This document shows, piece after piece, positions 55,095 to 64,000 of a stretch of DNA of 64,000 bases; within the stretch, counting starts at the first letter, position 1; every line of letters starts with the position of its first letter. This stretch comes from Acanthosepion lycidas. Lineage: Eukaryota > Mollusca > Cephalopoda > Sepiida > Sepiidae. The translations under genes were made by a program, and so were the position numbers. The DNA lies in contig OZ010580.1 in assembly GCA_963932145.1 (NCBI GenBank), positions 34,738,051-34,802,050 of the forward strand, read 5' to 3'. The notes under the pieces are model-generated. The model did no database searches, was not told the origin of the DNA, and was given only the letters and a program-made list of their open reading frames with translations.

Positions 55095-56410
55095 CTTATA
55101 TGCCATGTCCTTTCAGGACGCAGGCAATCATGGCTCTCCACCTTCCTCTATCCCTTGCAGCTCTCAACGACTTCCTTCCCTCTGCTCCCTCCCCCAGACC
55201 ACATTCGGTCATCTACTTGCTTAAACCAGCCAAGTATGTCACGCATTGTTTTCCCTTGTCTCTCTTTCCCTCTATTCGACTCGAGTGTATCAGATTCTCC
55301 AGGCCCTCCTTCTTTCTTTTTATGTGCCTTTTACTTCCCCCTATCCCTTGTAGCTCTCAGTAGGTTTCATCCTTCTGCCACCTACCTCAGACCATGTTCT
55401 GTTATCAACTTGCTTAAGCCTGCCAGGTATGTCCTGTGTTGATTCCCCTTGTCTTTCTTTCCCTCTGTTCGACCCGTGAGTATCAGATTTTCCAGGCCCT
55501 CCTTTCTCATTATGCGTTTCAGAAAATTCAGCTGCCTCTTCCTGGTGTTAAGTATAAGCCTACTCCTCCTTTGCACCCTCTCTAAGAACCCATAGTTGCT
55601 CAAACGCTCGTTACATGATATCCTTAGCATCCTTCTGTAGAACTACATCTCCGTCGCTTCGAGTCTCTTCTTCATTGAGGAAATTTCCCAACATTCGCTG
55701 CCGTAAAGCAGGACAGATGTCACGTAACAGCTTAGTATTCTTTTCTTTGTTACCAAAGAAATCCCCCTGTCTCGCAATACTCTGCCCAGCTTTTGGAATG
55801 TGTCCTTTGCCATCCCAATGCGTCTACGGATCTCAGTATTGCACTTACGGTCCTCTGTCAAGACGCTTCCCAGATATTTCAACTTCTGCGTCTGCTTGAG
55901 TCTAGTGTTCCCGACCTGCATCCTCTAACTGATGACCATGCACTCCGTCTTGTAGTTTATGCTTAGTCCTTTCTTCACACTCTCCGTCGCTATCATCTGT
56001 AGGAAATTTTGTAATTTCTTTTCAGCGTCTGCTATCGGTACCGTGTCATCTGCATATCTTAAGTTGTTAAGATTTTGGCCGCCAATGCTAAATCCTGGTA
56101 GAGTTTCCAATTCTCTCAGAATTGTCTCGCTATATAGGTTTAACAGGTTGGGTGAGAAGACGCATCCTTGCCTTACGCCCCTTTCTATTTTTGTATATTC
56201 ACTGAACAATGTTCCCTATGCGTATGCATGCTGCTTGCTGCCAGAATAGGTTCTTGATTAGTCTGATATCTTTCTTGAACATATCAAGGTTGGTGAGCAG
56301 TTCCATCAGATCCGTGTGGCGTAATTTGTCGAAGGCCTTTGCGTAGTCAATGAAACATAGGTACACATCCTTCTACATCTGTATCGCTCTGATAACAAAA
56401 TTACCACGTG
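55095..56410 (-). pseudogene. LINE-B relic with RT core, 3' end duplicated
   Basis: The longest LINE-B copy. On the minus strand: VYLCFIDYAKAFDKLRHTDL, an ERGVRQGCVFSPNLLNLYSE block, NNLRYADDTVPIADAEKKLQ (the YADD box of reverse transcriptase), then KLKYLGSVLTED, LLYGSECWEISSMKKRLEAT and the C-terminal MRKEGLENLILTGRTEGK. Three frames are used, so it is dead. The 3' end occurs twice, at 55095-55325 and 55326-55500. The 5' half with any endonuclease is missing. Confidence 0.88.
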
Positions 56411-56424
56411 GATTTCGTTGAGTA

Positions 56425-56880
56425 ACAACTATTTTCTTTGTTTCATTAAATAATATAGACAAGTTTTGTCTATTTTAAGTAAGTTCCTTTCATATTGCCT
56501 GATAAGCTTAATAACATTATCATTGAAATACGAAAGGAAATCACCATATTGATACACGTTTTAATCCTATCTAAGCTTTCGGCTTACATAAGCCATTATC
56601 AAAGATAACAATTGCATTTCAATATATCAAACAATACACGGACAAAACAATGATAATCTGTTTTTGTTGCATGAAAAATTTCAAAGCAACGACAAACTCG
56701 TGTATACGAGACGCGGAAGCGAAAATCGCATCGAAGCTCGTGACGTCATACATGACCACGCGAGAGTGAAAACGAGAAGTATTAAGTATGGGAAGCCGTT
56801 GGTATAAATCAATGGCTTCTGTTATCAATTATAGGTATTTAAGAATATTTGTGGAGATTTCGTAGTTTATTTTGTTCAGG
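56425..56880. mobile_element. Repeat related to the 7.7 kb TIR element
   Basis: TTCATTAAATAATATAGACA and AGTTTTGTCTATTTTAAGTA match the 7.67-7.72 kb TIR, and GAAAGGAAATCACCATATTG matches its inner block. AGCTTTCGGCTTACATAAGC reads on the minus strand as a stem followed by GAAAGC. Only one end is visible, and the 3' limit is a guess. Confidence 0.5.
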
Positions 56881-57126
56881 TTAGGTTTCAAATGTTTTAT
56901 GTATATAGCTTCAAAAAGTTTATTGTTTTCATGTTTAACTATAGTTGTGTTTTCGACGAGGACTTTCCGGAATTGTGTACGCGGGCCAGACATGTTGTTT
57001 TAAATGCTTAAAAAATATTAGAGTTATCATTCAAATGTATAGTCAAGCATCGTGAATGCGAGTTTGTGGTGTGACCAGCATAAATATTATTTAATCCAGT
57101 GGAGATACAATCTCCGAAAGGGCACT

Positions 57127-57127
57127 T

Positions 57128-57162
<35 letters not shown>
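57127..57162. repeat. (TA)n microsatellite
   Basis: 18 TA units. 57163-57597 beyond it is A-rich and unrecognised. Confidence 0.95.
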
Positions 57163-57163
<1 letters not shown>

Positions 57164-57597
57164 ATGTTTATTTTGTTAAATTTCAGATTCATAAAGATTG
57201 CTATCGATCGTAAGATAGATATAATGATAATATATTGTAAATCTACTGAGTGACGGGAACCTGCCGGTGAAAAATCAGGAAGAAAGTTGAGCAGAAAAAA
57301 GAAATCAATAAAGAAAAAGAAAACGTTGACGACATTATAAAAAGTGGGGGGAACTCTTTAAGAAAAAGAAATTTGAGAAAAATTCAAACGTAAAGAAAGT
57401 GGAGAGATCAATAAGAATTCATACGAAGTAACTGCTGATGCAAATCTAAATAGAGAAACAACGCAGAAAATTAAGAACATTGTCTAACTACATGAAAACA
57501 AACCAACTGCCACCTTTAAACATCACGAAGAGAAACGTATAAGCTGGATGAAGAAGAATATGAAAAGTAAAGTCTGAAAATAAATTTTTAGTGATGA

Positions 57598-57960
57598 ATG
57601 ATTGGTTTGTTTTGTTTTACGGTATATCAACCTCAATGGGTTATTTAATGCCGACAAAATTTTCAAAAATATATTGCTGGTAATAATTTTTCACAAAGGA
57701 GTATTTCTGGTATTAAGACCTATTTTTACAGTGTTTTGACCCCATTTTAGGGCTTAATTATTTTCCCATAGCTGGGACCCTAGCAGGTACTACTACCCGA
57801 GTCAGTGTGGACCTGGGGACACCAGCAATTAAGAGGTGGTTTCACATTCCTCAAAATCTGATCAGAAGCCTTGCTGTCGGATGTAGTTCATCGTCTTACC
57901 CAGGACACGATTGTAGTTTATCGTCTTACACAGGACGGTAAGTGATGAATGAAAAGCTAC
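57598..57960 (+). mobile_element. SINE-body repeat, CCGTCGGATGTAG type
   Basis: The body domain (GGTATATCAACCTCAATGGG, TTATTTAATGCCGAC) and TATTGCTGGTAATAAT repeats lead to TTGCTGTCGGATGTAGTTCA and TCGTCTTACCCAGGAC, the last duplicated. The same order is found at 63.1-63.4 kb. No A/B boxes are seen. Confidence 0.6.
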
Positions 57961-58109
57961 ATGGCATGGACTTGATAGCTGGGTTTTTCCCTAAAACAGT
58001 CAAATAAGACGACTTTGAAAAGAACAATGGGAAAATAGAAATGGTTTTAAGCTATGTACGCACAAACAGAAGGAAGCGAACCGAAAAAATGCTACTGTTA
58101 TTTTATGTA

Positions 58110-58278
58110 CAGTGTAACCCGGATATAAGAGACCCGGATATAAGAGAGATTTGATCTGGTCCCAAATTAGAGCCATACTTACCTAAACAAAATAGGCAAA
58201 ACCCTGATATAAGAGAAACCCGGATATAAGATACTTCTTCTATGGCCCCGACAACTCTCTTATATCCGGGTTACACTG
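58110..58278. mobile_element. 169-bp TA-flanked MITE, pogo/Tigger-like
   Basis: CAGTGTAACCCGGATATAAG...CTTATATCCGGGTTACACTG with TA on both sides. It is about 90% identical to the copy at 23626-23795 and keeps the terminal CAG. It conserves the CATACTTACCTA block. Confidence 0.9.
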
Positions 58279-58334
58279 TATTACAAATCAGTTCATCTTG
58301 TTTGTTATACTCAAACTGTTTGGACTGTGGTACA

Positions 58335-58717
58335 CCTACTGTGGATATTAACTGATATGAAATTTCCTCTAAGGTTTGGCATGCAGATCTTCTCCCCAAG
58401 CTAAAAATTACGGTGTCTCTGGACACTTTTTTAAACTGATCCAATCTTTCGAATCATGAAATGAAAGTAATCCTGAACGACCACTCTTAAAGTTACTTTT
58501 TTACTAATGCAGGCGTCCTCCAGAAATCCATCCCGGGTCGTATTTTGTTTTTTGTTAATGACCTTCCCGATGGCATCAGCTCTGAGCTTGGCATCTGCGC
58601 TGATGACGCAACCATTTATTCCTGTCTCGATAGTTAGTCTGATCAGTTTGATAAGGTCAATGATCTTCTGTCTGTTGTTAACTGGGGAAATGATGGCTTG
58701 TTAATTTTAACGCTTAA
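58335..58717 (+). pseudogene. LINE-A RT fragment, left of the Gypsy insertion
   Basis: Reads SSKVWHADLLPKLK, KNYGVSGHFFKLIQ, HEMKVILNDHS, NAGVLQKSIPGRILFFVNDL and a GICADDATIYSCLD block equivalent to the YADD catalytic box (Y to C, D pair kept). It is followed by NWGND. Stops and shifts are present. The coding order resumes at 61579 on the other side of the Gypsy element. Confidence 0.85.
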
Positions 58718-58877
58718 TGTTGTGAATTCCGAGATGAAATTCGGTCTCCAATTAATGACAAACGCAGGAATTAAATATAACAAATTAAATGTATTTACAC
58801 CATAATACAATGGGTAATACTGTTAGTAAATACAGGAACGCGGTTAGTAGCAATAATAACACACATATACACACACG

Positions 58878-58922
<45 letters not shown>

Positions 58923-59148
58923 CATACATACATAGATACATACACAGTCTCGAAGTAGGACTTCCTTAGAGTCTACGTGATTGTAACTGACTTCTACAAG
59001 CGGTTACCTCACACTATTACTAACTCCAACTCAATCACAATCTCTGCTCACTCTTTCCATATTCTGACTGACTCTGGGTATTTAACGGCAGCAGTCCAAG
59101 TAACACTGGTCGAGTCCACTTGTATCAAAAAGGGGCGGACCCCATACA
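58718..59148 (-). repeat. 3' LTR (full length)
   Basis: Begins TGTATGGGGTCC on the minus strand and ends GGAATTCACAACA. It contains a (TA)n/CATA microsatellite (58862-58940) absent from the other LTR. Length is 431 bases. Confidence 0.8.
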
Positions 59149-59178
59149 CCCCCTCCTTAGATCCCTTTTCGGGGGGAG
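59149..59178 (-). other. Polypurine tract
   Basis: On the minus strand GAAAAGGGATCTAAGGAGGGGG directly precedes the TG of the 3' LTR, as expected for the plus-strand primer of a retroelement. Confidence 0.75.
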
Positions 59179-60035
59179 TTAGTAATTTTGTCTCTTATGG
59201 TTGATAATCAGGGGTTCGATAAATTTTCTCTTGTTCGACCTTCTCATTTCTGTGTCTTCCTGAGGTCTTTGGATCTCAAACGCTTCGAAGATTGTATCCA
59301 TAGAATCCTCACTTAGATCTATTTTTGAAAATATCTTACCGCCGTTGAGCTTTGTAAATATCTCCTCTGGGTTCGGTAGTGGGTAATGGTGGTCTTTTAT
59401 CGCCTTGTTGAGTCCATCGAAAAATCTGTGCATACGCGAATTTCTCCTGACTTCTTTTTTACATAAACCACCGGCGCTGCCCACTCGCTAAACTCTGTTT
59501 TTGATAGAATCCCAGTTTGTTCAAGTCTCTCCAATTCTTTGTCTATTTTTTCTATAGTAGCGAACGGTACATTTCGCTTCTTTTTAAAAACTGGTTGGAC
59601 GTTTTCTTTTAATTCTAATATGGCCTTAAATTTGTTGCATCGTCCCAACCCGCTTGAAAATACCTCAGGAAATTGATTATATAATTCTTCCTTCAATTTT
59701 ATAGTATCTGATTGTTCAACCTCTAACGTTTTGCAAAAAGAGTTAATAGGTAGGTCCCAAACGTTGAACTTCTGCATCCAGTCGATACCTACTAGATTTT
59801 CAGTATCTTTCATGATGTATATCTTAAGTTTATTTGTTTTACTGTGAAATTTAACATTCACGATTATTTCTCCCTCAAATTTTATTCCTTTGCCTGTAAC
59901 CGACTTGGCAATTTTTTGTGTGTGTAACATGGTAGGTCTGTTGAGTTTTCTCCATGTCTGTAAGTTTATTATCGTGAGGTCGGGACCCGAATCCAGTTGT
60001 AATTTAACCTTTTTATTTAAAATTTCCAGTTCCAC
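59179..60035 (-). pseudogene. Gypsy protease and partial reverse transcriptase
   Basis: A 212-codon frame (59397-60035) starts with an aspartic protease: LDSGPDLTII has the active-site Asp at residue 15, and LVGIDWM lies near residue 83. It runs into the RT N-terminus with ELERLEQTGILSK and SEWAAPVVYVKKKSGEIRVC. A second frame (59179-59484) continues with HYPLPNPEEIF and GGKIFSKIDLS, then switches to unrelated sequence and stops. The YXDD catalytic box, RNase H and integrase are absent. A deletion inside pol is the simplest reading. Confidence 0.88.
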
Positions 60036-60331
60036 ATGTTCATTCCGTTGGTGTTGTCATCGTTATTCATCCTTGTAGCTCTTATTCTATTAGTATATTT
60101 TCTATTTCTACATTGGGATGCCTTGTGGCCCTTTTTTTCTACCTTCAAGACAGTTTTTATATCTAAAGCGGCAATCCTTGTTCCAATGTAGTCCTCCACA
60201 CCGATAACATGCTGATGGGGGGGACTTATATTTGTTCTGATATTCGTCATAATTTGTCCTGTATTTTGTACTTTTCCTCTTATTATAAAATTTTCTTTTT
60301 CTTTCCGAGTGGGGTGAGAATCTTTTTTCAT
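60017..60331 (-). pseudogene. Gypsy nucleocapsid region, frameshifted
   Basis: The frame includes KKGHKASQC, the second half of a CCHC zinc knuckle whose first half (Cys pair) is lost in this frame. An intact first knuckle of CX2CX3HX4C pattern is readable in a neighbouring frame about 60 bases earlier. The frame overlaps the protease frame by 19 bases. Confidence 0.75.
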
Positions 60332-60490
60332 TGTCGTAAAATTTTCCGGGGAGGGTGAAGAAAGTAGACTTTAGTTTAACTTACGTATATGAGAAACAGC
60401 TGATTCCTCAATGTCCTTTGCGTCTTTCTTTATACTTAAACATCGCTGGCAATCTTCCGATAATTGCTGTAATGTTAGACCCGGTTCATT

Positions 60491-61171
60491 TTATAATTTT
60501 GCAAGCATTCTTCTGCGCATTTCGCTATCTTTTGTAGAAACTAACCCTTGAACAAAGATGAGACATTTGAAATTGTCCGGGGTTAATTCCGCTAGTTTAA
60601 AGTCGTCACAATGTTTATTTACGATTGCGGCAAACGGGGAATAATCCTCATTATCGCCCTTTACCAGGTTCAGGCATTTCCACCTCCTGTGGAAGAGCGA
60701 TATTTTCGGACTGAAGAGTTCTTTAAGACATGTCACTGCTTCGTGAAATGTTAATTCGTTCGTCTTTTTTGGCAAGATATAATCCACGAACTTTGTATAT
60801 TCTTCAGTTCCTAATTTTCTAAGCAATAGACGTAGCTTTTTTGCTTCTGTCCAATTTTGACAGTCTATGTTAAAGATGCCTTCATGTCTTCTGAAGTAAT
60901 CTCCAAAATTTTTGTCCTCATCAAGAGAATATTTGAAAATCTCTATGGTATTCCACACTGCGTCTTGCGAAAATGTTGCTTCTTTTTCAATATCTAATTG
61001 CTTGTTGCCAGCTACTTTCAATATTTGTTCCTGGAGCTCTATTTGTCTTTCTTGATTTTCCTTTTGCGTTTGTAATAATTGCTTTTGCCATTTTTCTTCC
61101 ATTCGTTCTTGTAGTTGTTGATCATTTTGGTATTTTATCAGTTCTACCAAAATATTATTAAAATCTTCCAT
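60491..61171 (-). pseudogene. Gypsy Gag (capsid part)
   Basis: A 226-codon frame starts at MEDFNNILVELIK. Residues about 15-60 form a Gln/Glu-rich coiled-coil. The capsid-like part follows, with RRHEGIFNIDCQNWTEAKKL and LLLRKLGTEEYTKFVDYILP, then LTFHEAVTCLKELFSPK and SLFHRRWKCLNL. This layout matches the Gag of Ty3/Gypsy elements common in invertebrates. Length is near normal for the capsid portion; it ends at a stop before the zinc knuckles, so it is not joined to them. Confidence 0.88.
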
Positions 61172-61395
61172 GATAACTCAATTTTACGTATTTTTTACTC
61201 CTCGTAACTCTTTGTCGCTAATTTGTTGTGGACGAGGAACGGATTTTTCTATTTTTTCTGCGAGTTCAAATCGCTCGGCGCGAATTTGTTGTTTTTTTCC
61301 GTGTGTGTGCCAATTTGCTTGTTGGACGACGAGGGAAGATTTTTCTTTTGTTGATCTTTTCTTTTCCGCGTGGGTTCGAATCTTCGTCGCCAATT
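61172..61395 (-). other. Gypsy leader with PBS-like repeats
   Basis: After the LTR end CACAACA comes AATTGGCGACGAAGATTCGA. Related CAACAAATT(C/G)GCG(C/A)C units recur at 61286-61261 and 61230-61199, with a partial one at 61326-61308. The TGGCGAC start suits a tRNA primer site, but I cannot identify the tRNA. Confidence 0.55.
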
Positions 61396-61578
61396 TGTTG
61401 TGGATTCCGAGATGACTTCTACAAGCGGTTACCTCACAATATTACTCTACCTCCAACTCAATCACAATCTCTGCTCACTCTCTCCATATTCTGACTGACA
61501 CTGGGTATTTAACGGCAGCAGTCCAAGTAACACTCTGGTCGAGTCCACTTGTATCAAAAAGGGGTGGACCCCATAACA
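61396..61578 (-). repeat. 5' LTR, about 248 bases shorter
   Basis: Begins TGTTATGGGGTCCACCCC and ends GGAATCCACAACA on the minus strand. It matches the outer part of the 3' LTR and its last 20 bases, but the intervening segment (microsatellite and U5-side sequence) is missing. Confidence 0.8.
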
Positions 61579-62345
61579 CAAAGCAAATCTGGTCTCTGCT
61601 AATAATCTGAGAGAACTCTCTCAGCCTTTCCTTTGGGCGTGGTTCCAAGAGAGTGAGTTGTTGCACCTTCTTGGGCTAACGTTCTCATCTGACATGAAGT
61701 GGAAAGACTATATTGAATCCATTGCTAGATCAGCTGCTAAGAAGGTTGGTTAACTGTGTCGTGCTAGACATTTTCTCTCCAGAGTCTATCTTACATATTT
61801 ATAACTATCATTTGTCCATGATAAGAATATTGATGCCACATATGGTCCGGTGCTCCTGCTAGCTATCTAAAAGTCAAAAGAATCAAGAATATTATCGGCT
61901 CCGATCTGGCGTCTCGGCTTCCGAAACTTTCCCACCGTTGTAATTTTGCACCCGTGTCCGTCCAATAAATACTTTCAAGATAATTGTTTGTGCGAGCTCT
62001 TCTCTCTGGTGCCTAGACTCTTTGAATTTAAGCGCGGTACTAGACTGGCGACAGGATCTCACCAATTGACAGTTGATCTGGCTAGATGCAACCGAAAATT
62101 CTATGCTAACCGTTTCTTTTCTCGCTCGGGGAATTGCTTTCCGTCTTTGCATTCAAGCCAACTTTAATCTTGCAAAAATTTTAATGCAATGTCAATCGCT
62201 TATTTACTGTCCTTCTGATTACTCTTACTCTGTTCTTGCTCCTTAGCAATGTTCCTGTTTCTAACTCTTTTACATCCAGTAACCCATTGCATTTCTGTGG
62301 CTTAGCCACATTGTTTGGGGTGAATTTGATAAGAAATGTCTGTAA
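61579..62345 (+). pseudogene. LINE-A 3' part, right of the Gypsy insertion
   Basis: Resumes just after the RT segment at 58335-58717: NNLRELSQPFLWAWF, LLHLLGLTFSSDMKWKDYIE, SIARSAAKKVG, SPESILHI, then SDLASRLP, VPRLFEFKRGTRLATGSHQL and RKFYANRFFSR. The tail is GTTTGGGGTGAATTTGATAA. Together with the left part this is the most complete LINE-A copy in the window. Confidence 0.88.
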
Positions 62346-63099
62346 AGTGAAACGAGAATAATATATCGCTGTGGACTTAAGGGGTTCGGTTCGAAATTGC
62401 AAGAAGTTTAACAAGTATTAAGACAGGCCCCTGTAAAAAGCCTGAGAGAATAGCGGCTGAAAACGTTTGAGTGCAATAATGACAATTCCTCATTTTAAAA
62501 CATTCTGATAAAAAAAATTATTTATTTTGTTGCAAATTAATGTGAGGGTTTTTGCGAGTTACACTCAAGTTTTACTGGAAGCATCGGTTCTTGGCAAATT
62601 ATTCAAGTTAAGTAGAGATAAGTTTATGCCAATAAGAACTGTGCGATTATGTAGGAATAGTAGATACTGTAAACTAATCTGAGGTTTGGATAAGAGACTC
62701 AGCAAATATGAATGAATAACTAGGATTTAGTTTTTCAGTAGCGATTTTTCTTCTGAGCCTCATTTTTCTCATATGAATTTGAATGGCATATCGATGAAAT
62801 TCATGACTTATTTACGGTCAATTCATTTGATAAATTAAACTCGTGTACTTGTAAAATATTAACATTTGACTTATTTCGACTGTTTTTACTTTTAAGTGAA
62901 GGCCTAGGATGCAGTAGACGGTTAAATATATTCTTTTTCATACGAATTGGCAGTCAATTTGTTTAAATGGTTATTTAATTTTTTTATGCTTAAACAGAAA
63001 AGAAAAATATTTAAATTTGAGTAAATTAGATTTCGTAGAATTCTTGCATATAAAATTAATATTTAATAACTTCTTATTTTACGTTTTTCTTTCTTTTTT
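62346..63099. other. AT-rich DNA, nothing recognised
   Basis: No supported feature. Confidence 0.45.
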
Positions 63100-63400
63100 T
63101 TTTTTTAAGTTTGTTTTATTTTACGGCATATCAACCTCAATGGGTCATTATTGCCGACAACTTTTTTTTCTTGGTAATATTTTTGTTTTGTCAAAAATCT
63201 ATTTCTGGTAATATTTTTTTCCTCGAAAACGTATAGTTGGTAATATTATTTTTTCAAAAACGTATAGCTGATAATATTTTTTTTTCAAAAACGTACAGCT
63301 GGCAACATTATTTTCCCAAAACGTATTATGTTGCCTTGCTGTCGGACGTAGTTTATCGTCTTACCCAGGACGCGGATGTAGTTTATTTTTAAAGTTGTTT
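63100..63400 (+). mobile_element. SINE-body repeat, second copy
   Basis: GGCATATCAACCTCAATGGG and several AACGTATAGYTGGTAATATT repeats lead to TTGCTGTCGGACGTAGTTTA and TCGTCTTACCCAGGACGC. Same order as 57598-57960. Confidence 0.6.
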
Positions 63401-63464
63401 CCGTCATATCAGATTTAGTCAAAGAAGACTACAGTTACTGATAAAATACTCGCTTTAAAAAAAT

Positions 63465-63970
63465 AGTACACTATTTACATTATTCAGTTATTGTCCTCAT
63501 CTTTGTCACCATATTTATTAGGAACTGTACAAATTGATATATGCTAATCATACTAAATGGCTTCAACAATAAAAATTGCAATATGAGCACTGGTAAAAAT
63601 GGTTGCCAATAGAACCCAGAACTTCATACATAAATGTCTTCAAGGACACATGGCACATTGGATAAAGGCATTAGTTAGATCCAGTGACAGGACCCAAAGA
63701 GTGTGAGTTCAATACCCGGTTAATGCAGTGGAGAACATGGAGAGGGAATTAACAGGAGATAACTGATAACTGACATCCATTAAACATGCACGTGGAACTA
63801 GAACAGTCTACCCCAGTGAGCGAAATAAAGGGTTCAGTTCGACATTCCAACCACCTGAAGAAGGCCGAAGCGTATAACGTTGTATTAAATATGGCGACAA
63901 AGATGAGGACAATAGTCCGAATAATGTAAATAGTGTACATAATACCTCATCTCGGAAATATAGACAGATA
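63465..63970 (+). mobile_element. SINE-T copy with both TIRs
   Basis: Left TIR (63465-63520, GTACACTATTTACATTATTC...) and right TIR (63884-63940) match over about 55 bases with only a few differences. Between them are the leader TTATTAGGAACTGTACAAAT, the A box ATGGCACATTGGATAAAGGC (63650-63669), the B box GAGTTCAATACCCGG (63705-63719), the body and the GAAGAAGGCC...CGTTGTATTAAAT tail. The right tail continues to GACAGATA. Confidence 0.85.
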
Positions 63971-64000
63971 TTAAAAAAAATTGTGTATTTATGATCAATA

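Larger units (their letters stand above)
58718..61578 (-). mobile_element. Gypsy-type LTR retrotransposon, internally deleted
   Basis: On the minus strand: 5' LTR (61578 to 61396), leader, gag, nucleocapsid, protease, the start of reverse transcriptase, a purine tract and 3' LTR (59148 to 58718). The RNase H and integrase regions and the RT catalytic box are gone, so it is non-autonomous as well as frameshifted. It lies inside a LINE-A copy. No perfect 5-base target duplication was seen. Confidence 0.88.

Noticed and set aside
58713..61583. 5-base target duplication around the Gypsy element
   Set aside because: Left CTTAA and right CAAAG do not match, and shifting the LTR ends by a few bases did not produce a match.
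1..64000. CRISPR arrays, bacterial operons or phage genes
   Set aside because: Tandem repeats here are microsatellites and minisatellites without regular spacers. Pol III promoters, LINEs, SINEs and a Gypsy element show that the DNA is from an animal genome.

Overview
The window reads as animal nuclear DNA from a repeat-rich genome, and I found no convincing host gene in it. It is AT-rich, broken by long (TA)n, (TG)n, (CA)n, (GA)n and purine-rich tandem arrays. Nearly all recognisable coding sequence is decayed transposon protein. The dominant short repeats have tRNA-like or 5S rRNA-like heads. The tRNA-Arg-like head fits the tRNA-derived SINEs known from octopus, so a cephalopod is my best guess. 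That is inference, not proof. The window is probably intergenic or a large intron.

Layout. 1-13 kb: microsatellites, several tRNA-type SINEs, a LINE 3' end, a terminal-inverted-repeat (TIR) element near 7.7-8.5 kb, and mariner relics near 9.3 and 11.3 kb. 13-17 kb: an unusual non-repetitive GC-richer block, then LINE and SINE copies, a large foldback palindrome and a purine minisatellite. 19-31 kb: a 5S-tRNA chimeric SINE abutting a TIR-flanked SINE, LINE-A fragments, a TA-flanked MITE, a tRNA-like palindrome, and a Helitron nested in a TIR transposon. 31-44 kb: TA arrays, a mariner-type element, a head-to-head SINE palindrome, a second Helitron with a duplicated 5' end, and a degenerate 28S rRNA fragment. 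44-57 kb: mixed SINEs, a SINE split by a LINE, and a long LINE-B reverse-transcriptase relic. 57-64 kb: a second MITE, and a Gypsy-type LTR retrotransposon (two LTRs, gag, protease, truncated RT) nested inside a LINE-A copy. The window ends in another TIR-flanked SINE.

Families named here. LINE-A is a jockey/CR1-like non-LTR element whose 3' end carries a conserved C-terminal protein block and a short tail. LINE-B is a different non-LTR family with a WFYRRML-type C-terminal block. SINE-Arg is tRNA-Arg-like, often headed by a complete 5S-like sequence. SINE-T is tRNA-like and bounded by long inverted copies of its own 3' tail. SINE-L is a longer tRNA-like family with a (TA)n-side end. SINE-P is a tRNA-like family present as palindromes.

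The parts do not form a pathway. They form layered insertions, and the nesting gives relative ages: Gypsy after LINE-A, Helitron after the TIR transposon, and LINE-B after a SINE-Arg copy. The most unusual features are the 5S-tRNA chimeras, the TIR-bounded Pol III SINEs, the several large palindromes, and a recurring hammerhead-like half-motif in repeat tails. All element boundaries were read by eye and may be off by several bases.
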